In this document: one piece after another, positions 35,152 through 44,661 of the stretch
Layout: each line of letters starts with the position of its first letter
Position numbering within the stretch: position 1 is the first letter of the stretch
NCBI GenBank assembly: GCA_965203305.1
Contig: OZ241874.1
Location: 3,534,001-3,598,000, forward strand
DNA length: 64,000 bases
DNA from: Bin80 sp965203305
Lineage (GTDB): Bacteria > Bacteroidota > Rhodothermia > Rhodothermales > Bin80
Direction: 5' to 3'
The notes under the pieces: model-generated
What the model was told of the DNA's origin: nothing
What the model saw: only the letters and a program-made list of their open reading frames with translations
Database searches by the model: none
Translations under genes and position numbers: made by a program

Positions 35152-36811
35152 CTTCCAGAAGATGCAGTGTAGTGTTGACTGGCAGATCATAATGCATTGA
35201 TTCCCGTCCACTAGGCCAGCGCACATACAGACTGTCCGGCGGCTGATGAAGCCCAAAAAAAGCGGCAGTCTCCGAGTGAGACAGATAACTGGACCCTGTG
35301 CGGATGCGTCGAACCTGCATCTGCCCTCGGCTCCAGAGATGAAGTTGTGCTCCGTATGCATTGCGGTTGCTTGTGGTTCCTGTCAGCTGGATTCGAATCC
35401 ATATTCGTGATTGCAGATTATTGCGCCACAGGTGTGCAGGACCATTATTCTCAATTAGAAGGACATCCAGATCCCCGTCACGATCATAGTCTCCCGTAGC
35501 AAGCCCGCGACCGACAAACGATTCTGCCAGGACTCCATCCCGAGTCACCTCTGTAAACATACCTGTTCCATCATTCAAAAATAATTGGGGACGCTGACGG
35601 AATGTGATTCCATCCACGATCTGAGCAATGTGCGTCTGCACGTGACCATTGGCAATCAACAAATCCAGGTCTGTGTCAAGGTCAAAATCAAAGAGTACAA
35701 GTCCAAAAGTCAGCATATTCAGGCTAGGTTGTCCGATCCGTGACACCGCTGCGCGGTCATCAAAGATGCCCCCGCCTCTGTGCCGGTAAACTCCAACCAT
35801 TTCATTTGAGAAATTTCCGACGAAGACAGACGGCTCACCAGAACTGTCCACGACTCCGATATCAATTCCCATCCCTGCACGGGGTTTTCCATGTCGGTCA
35901 TATGCAATTCCGCTGGACACCCCCCTCTCCACAAACATGCCACCACCTTGATTTACAAAGAGCATGTCACGCTCTGTATCATTGGCAATGACTACATCAA
36001 TCCATCCATCCTGATTTGCATCCAGCTCAGCAACTCCCAAAGTCTTGTCTCTTTCTGCGTCTAACCCTGACAGGAACCCTGCCTTCCCCGTGATGTCCAG
36101 AAAAGTTCCATCTCCTTGATTTTCATAGTATCGACTTGCAATTCCATCATACAAGTCAGGGGGGCAGTATACCTTATTCCCGCCATGACCGCAGTAGATA
36201 TCATTCTTGGGGGTCCAGTGAACATAAGTGCCAACGTATATATCCAGAAATCCATCCCGATTTGCGTCGAAGAACATGGCACTCGTGCTCCACTCGCTGA
36301 CTAGCCCCACCCCTGCTGCTTTTCCCACATCCTCAAAAACACCATCGTTATTGCGCAATAGCATATCCCTCCCCAGAGCTGTCATATAGATATCCTGATC
36401 TCCATCATTATCATAATCTCCAATAGTAACTCCCACGCTATAACTACGCAGAAGTGCCAGACCAGCCAGCTGTGTCGCTTCACTAAACCGTCCATTTCCA
36501 AGATTGCGAAAGAGTCGGAGTGCAGGATGGGCACCAAGTGAAGGCTCCCCTTCAAATGCACCGCCTGTAACCACAAGAATATCCTGCCACCCATCCTGAT
36601 TATAATCAAAAAATGCACCCCCGCCACCAATAATTTCTGGTGCAAGATATTCTCCAAATCCGCCATTATTATGCAAGATACCACCTAGCCCGGCTTCTTC
36701 GGTCACATCTGTAAAAAGAGTGCCTCCCCTGTCTGGCATTTTGGATGACTCCCACACACATCCTGTAGCAGTCAGAGTAAGCCCCACACATATTAAAAAT
36801 TTACTGCTCAT
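35135..36811 (-). CDS. CRTAC1-family lipoprotein (FG-GAP/VCBS repeats, ASPIC/UnbV)
   Basis: 558 residues. Lipobox GLTLTATGC near the N-terminus. The body contains at least six FG-GAP/VCBS-like calcium-binding loops, such as FFDYNQDGWQDILV, IGDYDNDGDQDIYM, FFDANRDGFLDIYV, ELDANQDGWIDVVI, LFDFDLDTDLDLLI and TGDYDRDGDLDVLL, giving a beta-propeller. The C-terminal ASPIC/UnbV domain has NAYGAQLHLWSRGQMQ and the SYLSHSETAAFFGL and VRWPSGRESM blocks. Such proteins are surface or periplasmic binding proteins often linked to TonB receptors. Lies downstream of the TonB/T9SS/PorV genes on the same strand. Confidence 0.92.
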   Translation of the reverse strand: MSSKFLICVGLTLTATGCVWESSKMPDRGGTLFTDVTEEAGLGGILHNNGGFGEYLAPEIIGGGGAFFDYNQDGWQDILVVTGGAFEGEPSLGAHPALRLFRNLGNGRFSEATQLAGLALLRSYSVGVTIGDYDNDGDQDIYMTALGRDMLLRNNDGVFEDVGKAAGVGLVSEWSTSAMFFDANRDGFLDIYVGTYVHWTPKNDIYCGHGGNKVYCPPDLYDGIASRYYENQGDGTFLDITGKAGFLSGLDAERDKTLGVAELDANQDGWIDVVIANDTERDMLFVNQGGGMFVERGVSSGIAYDRHGKPRAGMGIDIGVVDSSGEPSVFVGNFSNEMVGVYRHRGGGIFDDRAAVSRIGQPSLNMLTFGLVLFDFDLDTDLDLLIANGHVQTHIAQIVDGITFRQRPQLFLNDGTGMFTEVTRDGVLAESFVGRGLATGDYDRDGDLDVLLIENNGPAHLWRNNLQSRIWIRIQLTGTTSNRNAYGAQLHLWSRGQMQVRRIRTGSSYLSHSETAAFFGLHQPPDSLYVRWPSGRESMHYDLPVNTTLHLLEDESQG

Positions 36812-37353
36812 AGATCAACGTCCTGTGAAAAGTCTCAGATGCAGAGTTCAGGACCTTGCCTTATTCATGGGCATTTCAAAATCCATGCAATATCCAAGGC
36901 TTTATTCTCGGCTAATTCCCTTGAGTCTGTTTCGTTCACAGAACCAACACCAAATTCTGAGTGGTCAGTTTAGATTTTGCGGCCAGATATGGCCGATTGT
37001 TTGGATTTTTTCCTACAGGGGAAGGAACGCTGACACCTCATCAGGAAATCAGGAGCATCCAGTCCAGATGTGCGGACACTGTCTCCGATGACAGTTGCGC
37101 ACCCAAGATACCCGCCCTCCACGGCAATGTGCAGGGTATCGCAATCTTCCAGTACCTCCACCGGAGAATATTACTGCCGCCTGCTCAAAGTCATGCTCCA
37201 GTGATCCAGAATCAACGGGAACTGGGCAAAAAAATCTGGATAGACAACGAGCCAGATTCTCTGCCTCGTGTGGAAAGGGCAAAAATCGGGCGATCCCGGT
37301 TCTCCATCTTCTATCCCAGAATATGACTATCGAGCACTTTTCCCATTCATGTC
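36812..37353. other. Intergenic region, possible P-type ATPase relic on minus strand
   Basis: 542 bp. A minus-strand stretch near 37050-37160 reads DTLHIAVEGGYLGCATVIGD, which resembles the heavy-metal P-type ATPase segment T-V-x-V-A-x-D-G-x-Y-x-G-x-I-x-x-x-D. Frames on either side are broken. This may be a relic; support is limited to this short match. Confidence 0.3.
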
Positions 37354-38421
37354 TTACAGGCCAATCTGAAGTCCAATCCGATTGACTGCACCAAATACTC
37401 CGAAAGCGGTGTAGGCATAGTCTGCACCAACTCGAAGATTTCCGAATTCGTATCGTAGTCCCGCACCTGCACTAACCCCCTGCTCCTCGCTTACACCCAG
37501 CTGCTCAAAGCCTCCACGTAGAGAGACAACATCCATAAAGGTGTATTCCACACCAAAACGAATGTGTTCAGCAAAGTCCCTAGGACGTTGCGCATCTACA
37601 TGTAACTGGATACTGTGCATATCCGGGTTAATCGCCGTGAAATCAACAACATTCATGGAGATTCCGATTTGAAATGTCAGGGGCAATTCGAATCTTTCCC
37701 GTACATATGTCTGCTCTGCGGCAAAGTTGCGGGCACTCATCCCGATCACAAGGCTTTTAAATCCGGTTGCATACACCATCCCGAAATCAAACGCGACCGC
37801 ACGGATATTGTAGTCTTCAGTCGTTTGGACAACCCCTGTCTCAAAATTCTGAGAGGTCGCAAACCCTGTTCCGAAATCCTGGAAGACGAGCTTGATATTT
37901 CCACCAGCCGAGAACCTGTCTCCAAAGGATCTTGCATATCCGAGTCCAACTGCCATAGCGGTCGGACTGTAGGTACCCGTCTCAATAAACCCGTCTTCAT
38001 TGCCTGCACGAACGGTCCGAATAAACTGCCCATAGTCAACGGACACCAGCGAGAGCCCAACAACTCCGAGATTTCTCACTGAACTTGGACGAAATGCTAT
38101 ACTTGCCTGCGTATACGCAATGTCCGTGATGAATGACATATTCGTTGCCGCTGCATGCATGCGCCCGGTCATGTAACCCATGCTAGCAGGATTATAGAAC
38201 ATGGATGCAGAAGAACCATCCAGTTCCGCCGTCATGGCAGATCCGATAGCAGAAGATCTTGCATCTACGGATGTACTTAAAAATTTCATGCCCGTCTGTC
38301 CCAGTTTTTCTGTCTCTACCTCCGTATCTGGTGTCAGCCCTGCTTGTCCATAAGACATTGACACACCAGTCAAAACAGGCATTGCGATGATCAATATTGA
38401 GAGCAGTATGTTTCTCTTCAT
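37354..38421 (-). CDS. PorV/PorQ-family outer-membrane protein
   Basis: 355 residues from MKRNILLSILIIAM; the 20 codons upstream are left out because the signal peptide starts there. Family blocks are GMKFLSTSVDARSSAIGSAMTA, SSASMFYNPASMGYM and many short beta strands ending ...VNRIGLQIGL, a FadL-like barrel end. PorV is the shuttle of the type IX secretion system; this wider family occurs in FCB bacteria next to T9SS cargo. It lies directly downstream of the T9SS-like cargo gene (60 bp), supporting a paired role. Confidence 0.85.
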   Translation of the reverse strand: MKRNILLSILIIAMPVLTGVSMSYGQAGLTPDTEVETEKLGQTGMKFLSTSVDARSSAIGSAMTAELDGSSASMFYNPASMGYMTGRMHAAATNMSFITDIAYTQASIAFRPSSVRNLGVVGLSLVSVDYGQFIRTVRAGNEDGFIETGTYSPTAMAVGLGYARSFGDRFSAGGNIKLVFQDFGTGFATSQNFETGVVQTTEDYNIRAVAFDFGMVYATGFKSLVIGMSARNFAAEQTYVRERFELPLTFQIGISMNVVDFTAINPDMHSIQLHVDAQRPRDFAEHIRFGVEYTFMDVVSLRGGFEQLGVSEEQGVSAGAGLRYEFGNLRVGADYAYTAFGVFGAVNRIGLQIGL

Positions 38422-38481
38422 TTGTCTGATTCTATTTTGGGGATGTATTTCCTTGCAATCAATACAGGACATGAACCGCAT

Positions 38482-40836
38482 CTACCGGATTACTGCGAAC
38501 TTCTGGACAGCCTCGTCTCCATTTGCATTGTCTGTGATCACCGCAATATAGATTCCACTGACCAGAAGCTGCCGCGAAGAGGTGGTCAAATTCCAGAGCT
38601 CATCCCCACTTCCATCAGTATGCTCAATAGTGTGCACCAGTTCTCCAATCTCGGTGAAAATTCTGATCGTACAGTTTCCCGGAATGTTAAAGAATGCCAC
38701 ACGGTCCTCACGGTTAAAACGTACAGTCGGATCTGAGCCAAGATTGAGAGGGTTTGGAACAATACGCGCATCTGCCACGGTTCCAGTTGCACCGTACGCA
38801 GAGCGTTTCAGGTTCACCGGCAGATAGCTTTGTGTCAAATAACGGGAACTGCGAAGCGGGAATCCACCGGGAGTTCCTGTAATGCCGTCTGGATCATTAG
38901 GCTGGGAGGAGCCGATTGCCTGCAAGTAGTAGTAGTAGTCTGTTCCTCTATTGAGATCGGTATCATCGTAAGACTCGGCCCTCGCCTCAAGCCTTGCAAT
39001 GAGTTCATAGTCACAATGCTCCTGACTCGCTTCTGAAGCTGGATCAGCCGGGTCCATAGCATTTGAGCCGTCAATGAACTGTTGGGTATTGAGATTGAAA
39101 CAATTTTCGTATACGTTATCTTCAAATTGGGAGGATCTATACAAATGCCACGCAGTGCGGGTCGGTCCGCCGACTGGATTAGTCCATCTGATTTCAACCT
39201 TGTCCGGGCGTCCCGCAATGGTAAATTCGGTCGGAGCGTGCGGAGCCTCTGGAACTGGATAGACACTCATCTGATTGCTGGCTGCATACAGGTTGATTCC
39301 CCGTTGCATCATTTGAAACATCGAATCTCGTCCGGTCACCACCCACTGATTCTTGGTCATCTCTTCCAGCCCGTGACCAAATGTATCCAGCATGCCGTCA
39401 CCGTCTACATCCATCGGGTTGATGCTGTAATCAAAGGTACCCGTCTGAATCCTCCCGTCCCCATTTGCATCATAGCGAATGAGGTCTGCGGACTTGTCAT
39501 CCCCCCCGAGTTTGAATGCTCTCCCAATACGTATGGTGGCATCAACTGATATTCCGCCCATCCCCTCAACTACGACAATCCGAACATCTTCTCCTGGACC
39601 AAAATCATAGGGACCATATCCAATTGTGGGGGAATGCCCACCCTGCTTTCCAGTAGAAGAGTCATTCGTGGGCTCCCAGAAGAGTCCACCTGGTTCAATT
39701 CGGTCTGCATAGTGAGGAAACATGTGAGAAGAGCCACCATCAAAACGATCCGGGTTTTCTCTCGTCCTGATACCCCATTCGTAATAATCTTCGTGAGAAC
39801 TGCCACTTGTTGCCAGGACCTCATCCATGTCCATATATCCTATGGTTCTTGGCTGACATGTATTGATCGTAGCTGTGGTACAACGGATGTAGGTTTCGTC
39901 CACGGGAGAATTGTCAGCGTGAATCGTAGCCCGTCCCTGATAAGTATATCCCGCCAAACGTCCAATCGTATCACCAGCGGGAACACTCCAGTGTGGACTG
40001 AATAGCGGTGATCCAAAGCGATCATATTCTCCCTGAACTTCCGGATCAATACCCTGCCAGACATATGTGGCAGTAAAGGAGGTAGAATAATCCGCATGCC
40101 CGTCTCCCACAACATCAACCATATTGAACTTGCCCCATGACTGAGCCTGACTGGAAGTCCAGCCTCCTTGTGCCCGTCCTCTCCAGCGATGAACACGAAA
40201 GAGATAGGTTTCCTTCAAATTCTGGTCCGGCAGCTCAATGTCTTCATCTTCGTCAGTATTTCCTGTATTCGTATAGATATATTCCACTACATTGTAGTCA
40301 TCGTGCGCCTGATTTACGTACGCATACGCCCTGCGATCCACGGTAATCCCGATATATGTGTTGTGGATATTATGAATCATACGGTCCGCGGGAAGCGCAG
40401 GATCAATCTCATCTATAACGGCAACATTTTTGAATGATGTTATCCCGTCTACCTCCACGACCGTGGGCTTCGTCCTGCTCTTCAGCAGATTCTGGACGGG
40501 AAAGGTAACATCCGCACCAGATTCCCTAAGACCAATACGGGCAACAAAGTATGGATGATTTATCCCATTTGCATCTGTCCAGTCTTTGGTGCCCAGCCAG
40601 AGTCCTCTAGCAATAAAGTGAGTGGACTGGCGCAACTTGGCAGGCCATTCCATTCCATGATTTGAAACAGCAGCAGCAACCTCTCGCTGCGCTCCTGACT
40701 CGGTCCATCGGCTGTGTAATGTGCCAATATCTAGCCACTGAGCGGTAAACTGTGCCATAACAGCAACTGGTGCAAAAATTAAAAAGAGGGCACCTGCCAA
40801 CAGTGGTCTCGCATAGTAAATAATTCTTCTCTTCAT
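38482..40836 (-). CDS. Large secreted protein with Fn3-like and T9SS/FlgD-like C-terminal domain
   Basis: 784 residues with signal peptide (LLAGALFLIFAPVAVMAQ). The central region has a dockerin-like acidic stretch (RYDANGDGRIQTG, NPMDVDGDGMLDTFG) and a fibronectin III-like domain (about 545-660, APTEFTIAGRPDKVEIRWTNP). The last 90 residues (ARIVPNPLNLG, CTIRIFTEIGELVHTIEH, GIYIAVITD, QKFAVIR) form the C-terminal sorting-type domain of T9SS cargo and FlgD-like domains. Likely exported to the surface, working with the PorV-like protein downstream and the TonB receptor upstream. Substrate unknown. Confidence 0.82.
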   Translation of the reverse strand: MKRRIIYYARPLLAGALFLIFAPVAVMAQFTAQWLDIGTLHSRWTESGAQREVAAAVSNHGMEWPAKLRQSTHFIARGLWLGTKDWTDANGINHPYFVARIGLRESGADVTFPVQNLLKSRTKPTVVEVDGITSFKNVAVIDEIDPALPADRMIHNIHNTYIGITVDRRAYAYVNQAHDDYNVVEYIYTNTGNTDEDEDIELPDQNLKETYLFRVHRWRGRAQGGWTSSQAQSWGKFNMVDVVGDGHADYSTSFTATYVWQGIDPEVQGEYDRFGSPLFSPHWSVPAGDTIGRLAGYTYQGRATIHADNSPVDETYIRCTTATINTCQPRTIGYMDMDEVLATSGSSHEDYYEWGIRTRENPDRFDGGSSHMFPHYADRIEPGGLFWEPTNDSSTGKQGGHSPTIGYGPYDFGPGEDVRIVVVEGMGGISVDATIRIGRAFKLGGDDKSADLIRYDANGDGRIQTGTFDYSINPMDVDGDGMLDTFGHGLEEMTKNQWVVTGRDSMFQMMQRGINLYAASNQMSVYPVPEAPHAPTEFTIAGRPDKVEIRWTNPVGGPTRTAWHLYRSSQFEDNVYENCFNLNTQQFIDGSNAMDPADPASEASQEHCDYELIARLEARAESYDDTDLNRGTDYYYYLQAIGSSQPNDPDGITGTPGGFPLRSSRYLTQSYLPVNLKRSAYGATGTVADARIVPNPLNLGSDPTVRFNREDRVAFFNIPGNCTIRIFTEIGELVHTIEHTDGSGDELWNLTTSSRQLLVSGIYIAVITDNANGDEAVQKFAVIR

Positions 40837-40918
40837 TTTGAGCTTTCTCAGTTGATTTTATGGGTTCGGCCAACAGAATTCGCCATTCATAAAGGAAAGA
40901 GGTGATATAACCACAGGC

Positions 40919-43900
40919 TTACAAAATTACACGGATTCCCAGCGTAACCCGTCGAGGGTTCAAAAATGTATTGAATCGAAGGTTTGGCATATCAATATAC
41001 GCCTTGTCATCAAGCACCTTCTTTACCTCGTTCTTCGGGACTTCTTCATAGCTGGATCCATTCCACCGGGAGTATGTCTGCGTGTCAGCTGCCCAGTACC
41101 ATGCGGTAGTATTCGGATCCGAGATCCCAGTAAGCGATTTGGTGGCTTCAATCGGCTGATATTTTACACCCGGCTTGCGAAAGTCTCCTGGACGGTCATT
41201 TCCAGGAACCCAGATATAGGGAAGATTCTCTTTTTCCGCATAGGGCAAGGTCCCGTCCACCGTATTCATTTGATCATATATGTCTCCCGGCAAATGCAAA
41301 GACCACATATAGCGATCAAAATCCCGGTTTTGACTGATGAAGGCGGTTGCGTTATAAAGGTGACGGCGATTGAACACATTGGAAATATCCACGAACATCT
41401 GAGCAGCTCCGAAGCGAGTGTTAATATGCTTGGTAAACCGAAGATCAAAGTTTAAATAGCTGCGATAACGCACATTCTCCTGCAATTCGGGCGGTGCACC
41501 ACCACCACCGGCCCAACGCCATTGGGATCCCCTTCGCCACTCACCCAAGAGGCTGATGCGTAAGTCCCCAAGTAGTGCACCGTTAAGAGCAGATGGAACG
41601 AAGCCTTCTGGTGTCAGGAGAAGTAGATTTCCACGAACAAACGGCTCTGCGAGTGCTCCTGACTGACGATAGTCTGTAGAAGTCCGCAGATAGTTTTGTT
41701 GCTGGAATTTGTTTTCGTGGAATACACCATAACCAAAATTGCCTCCCTTTCTCTGGAGGAAGGTATAATTCATAAATCCCCGAATCCACTTGCCACGCAC
41801 CTTGCTCAGTGTGATTTCTACACCACGATTGTCTGCATAATTCCACGGCTCTGAAGTACTGTAATTCACAATACCTCCAATACCATTGTACGTGACTCCT
41901 CTTGGCTGATTACGAATGTCCTTGTAAAATCCACTGATACGAAGCAGATACTGGTCAAGCAGGTTCTGGTCAAATCCCAGTTCATAAGATACGGTCTGCA
42001 TCATCGGATGATTGGGATTTCCGATGTAATCAATCCCGCTAGTCCGAGATTGCCGAATGCCAAAGGCAGTAGTCGGGCTCAGAACCTCGCGGAAGTGCCC
42101 GTAATTGAAATAAAGTTTGCTATTCTGCGTAATGGGAAAAGAAATCCCAACGCGGGGGCTGAGATAGAACTGCGTAGCTGGAGACTTCTTTTCCAGAAGC
42201 TCATCCAAACCATCCACGCGAAATCGGAATGCTTGGTCATACGGATTTTCGGCGACCCACCAGGCAGTGTTTGCGTCAAAGAAATCAGCACGTACTCCCA
42301 CATTTGCGATCATACCTTGGAATTCCAGCTTTCCCTGAGCATAGGCTGCTCCTTGAATTGACTGGCGTGAGAAGGGATAGTCCTCTTCGGGTTCTGGACC
42401 AACAATTGCCAGGTTGACTCTCTTGTAGTTGAGAGAAAAATCGTTGATAATCAACTCCGCGCCCGTTTTGATCTGAAGTACACGAGTCACCTGACTGGTC
42501 AAGTCAAATCGGCCTGTAAAAACACTTACATCCGATGTATCTCTTGTCTGGTTCCAGTGCCCTCCGGTAGTTTCTGATCCGCCAAGCAAGTTTCCCCCCC
42601 TCCCCAGATATCCGAAGGGCTCTTCTCCAGTGCAGTAAGGTGTCAGAACTCCATCTCCGTTAATATCCGTCTTTCCACCAAAACAGGTCACCTTATCTCT
42701 GTTCTTCTCACCCTCAGGGGTCAATCGACCAAAATTGTCCGTATACGGAACCGAAAAAAACTGATTACCCCTGAGGTAAGATCCATCACGAAGGTTGGGA
42801 AAATGGCTGCGATACTTCGTCGAAAGATTCTGGATACTTACTTCATAGAATGTACTCTGACTGAGGGTGTGAGTGAATGTCATGCCATACATCAAATGAT
42901 CAATGTTGACCATTGTAAGCCAAGAGTCTGTAAACAGGGCTTGCCCATCACCACTAAAATTGTCCACTGATCGCGCCCCTGTTCCCCACCAAGGGTATGC
43001 AGGTAGCCAACCACTATATAGCGAAACACTTGCTGAAACGAGGGCGGTGTTTATCCCGCGCTCAGCACCCGTCATTCCCTGGAAACTGAGCTTCATCCCA
43101 GGCGCAATATCTGAGATAATCTTTCCCCGGAATGTCCGGCCGTTGAATGCATCACGAGTTTGCGGGTAAATATATGCTGTTTGTGTCCCTCTATAGGAAG
43201 CAGAAAAACGGAGATTGCCTAACTTTTTGCTCAGCCCGGGAATCAGGGGACCAGCTACTGTGATGTCCGCCTCGTAATCTGGCTTGGTAATCTTGTTGTC
43301 TTTTCGGTGTGTACGCTTGAAATATTCTTGCATATCCTGAGGGGTCACGTCAAACCCTTCATTTTTCACCAACCGTTCGGTCAGCTTTTTCCACCCCTCA
43401 AAGGGCCTGTACTGGTTCTTGGTGTAGGAATTCCATGCACCGTTATCCGTGCCATCCAGTGCAACGGCCGGATCCAGAAATGGGCGAATATACCAGCTAT
43501 CACAGTCCCCGGTTACCGGACCGGAATAGTCGCAGTCATTCAATGCGACTCCTCCCAGACTCTCAAGAGATTTGGGCTGGGCTGGCAGATAGCGATAGAG
43601 AGCATCTACGGTGTATCGCGTTCGAGAGGGATCCCTAGTTGTAATATTTATGATTCCACTCCGTACATTCCCATACTCCGCATTAAACCCGCCCGTCTGA
43701 ACCTGCACTTCTTCCAGTGCCGTGTAACTGATGTTGCGATATGGTTGTCCCGAACGTCCTGTTCGCATGGTCATCCCATCCACCATGAAAGCAATCTCAT
43801 TGCGTCCTCCTCCTCGTATATTGAGTCCCGGTTCAATGCCGGCTTGAAGAACAAGAACCTCATCTAACCCAGCAACAGGCAGGTCTTCAAAATCCTCCGC

Positions 43901-44302
43901 GTTTAAACTGGCAACATTTGCTGAAACATCAAGTTGTACAATTGGGCGCTCTCCCGTAACTACCATCTCGTCCAGTCCAACAGTCTCTTCGGTCAACTGA
44001 ATGTCTCTGGCTGTAGTCAACCCAGTGGACACCCGAATACCTTCAACGCGCTGGGTAATATACCCGACAAAGGAAACCTCTAGTGTGTAAATCCCTGGTC
44101 GGACATTATTGATGAAGAAATAGCCGTCCACCTGTGTGGCTGCTCCTTGGGTCGTGCCTTCTATAGCAACACTTGCGCCAGGAATTGTCTCTCCTGTGAC
44201 GGCATCTGTGACGATCCCCGAAATTTTGCCCTGCTGTGCAAATACTGTTGGCACAGTCAGTAGCAACAGTGTAGCCAAACCTTGTAGCTGTCTGAAATTC
44301 AT
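40919..44302 (-). CDS. SusC-like TonB-dependent outer-membrane receptor
   Basis: 1127 residues from the ATG at 44302, which has AGG 7 bp upstream; an earlier ATG at 44314 lacks it. Signal peptide (LLLLTVPTVFAQ), carboxypeptidase-regulatory-like domain (about 28-112, GKISGIVTDAVTGETIPGA), plug (LDEMVVTGERP, ...NIRGGGRNEIAFMVDGM, GGFNAEYGNVRSGIINI) and a long beta-barrel ending RRVTLGIRVIL with the expected aromatic and hydrophobic strand pattern. Energised by TonB-ExbBD to import a large ligand; the ligand is not deducible. First gene of the minus-strand secretion block; IS110 lies just upstream. Confidence 0.95.
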   Translation of the reverse strand: MNFRQLQGLATLLLLTVPTVFAQQGKISGIVTDAVTGETIPGASVAIEGTTQGAATQVDGYFFINNVRPGIYTLEVSFVGYITQRVEGIRVSTGLTTARDIQLTEETVGLDEMVVTGERPIVQLDVSANVASLNAEDFEDLPVAGLDEVLVLQAGIEPGLNIRGGGRNEIAFMVDGMTMRTGRSGQPYRNISYTALEEVQVQTGGFNAEYGNVRSGIINITTRDPSRTRYTVDALYRYLPAQPKSLESLGGVALNDCDYSGPVTGDCDSWYIRPFLDPAVALDGTDNGAWNSYTKNQYRPFEGWKKLTERLVKNEGFDVTPQDMQEYFKRTHRKDNKITKPDYEADITVAGPLIPGLSKKLGNLRFSASYRGTQTAYIYPQTRDAFNGRTFRGKIISDIAPGMKLSFQGMTGAERGINTALVSASVSLYSGWLPAYPWWGTGARSVDNFSGDGQALFTDSWLTMVNIDHLMYGMTFTHTLSQSTFYEVSIQNLSTKYRSHFPNLRDGSYLRGNQFFSVPYTDNFGRLTPEGEKNRDKVTCFGGKTDINGDGVLTPYCTGEEPFGYLGRGGNLLGGSETTGGHWNQTRDTSDVSVFTGRFDLTSQVTRVLQIKTGAELIINDFSLNYKRVNLAIVGPEPEEDYPFSRQSIQGAAYAQGKLEFQGMIANVGVRADFFDANTAWWVAENPYDQAFRFRVDGLDELLEKKSPATQFYLSPRVGISFPITQNSKLYFNYGHFREVLSPTTAFGIRQSRTSGIDYIGNPNHPMMQTVSYELGFDQNLLDQYLLRISGFYKDIRNQPRGVTYNGIGGIVNYSTSEPWNYADNRGVEITLSKVRGKWIRGFMNYTFLQRKGGNFGYGVFHENKFQQQNYLRTSTDYRQSGALAEPFVRGNLLLLTPEGFVPSALNGALLGDLRISLLGEWRRGSQWRWAGGGGAPPELQENVRYRSYLNFDLRFTKHINTRFGAAQMFVDISNVFNRRHLYNATAFISQNRDFDRYMWSLHLPGDIYDQMNTVDGTLPYAEKENLPYIWVPGNDRPGDFRKPGVKYQPIEATKSLTGISDPNTTAWYWAADTQTYSRWNGSSYEEVPKNEVKKVLDDKAYIDMPNLRFNTFLNPRRVTLGIRVIL

Positions 44303-44661
44303 GTTTAACCTCATTTGTTGGTGTTAATTTTCGCATATTTTGTAATTATTCCTACGAAGTAGCCGAAATTTCAAGCGAGAAGGTAATTGATATTATGGAA
44401 GCACTTACAGAATATATTTTTTGTTTAATAAAGTTCCTGCTCCCATGGTACGAAATTTTTCTGACAAAAGTTATGAATATTGGAGTCTCTCGCAAAATTA
44501 TCCATACGCAAGTTCGACACCAGTGGAATTAATTTAAGGCTCTTCATTTTTTTGGTGGAGGGGGTTGTTTTTGGACGCTTCAGATTCTATAGCAGGACGG
44601 CTGTATGAGATGGCAGGGCTTCCCTTGGCTCCTTCACCCTTTCCCCATCTTATCAAGTCAA
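44303..44661. other. Upstream region of the TonB receptor and left flank of IS110
   Basis: 359 bp. The part next to 44302 should hold the TonB receptor promoter. The AT-rich part ends near 44530, where GC-rich DNA leading into the IS110 gene begins; that is the likely IS110 left boundary. No gene seen. Confidence 0.45.
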
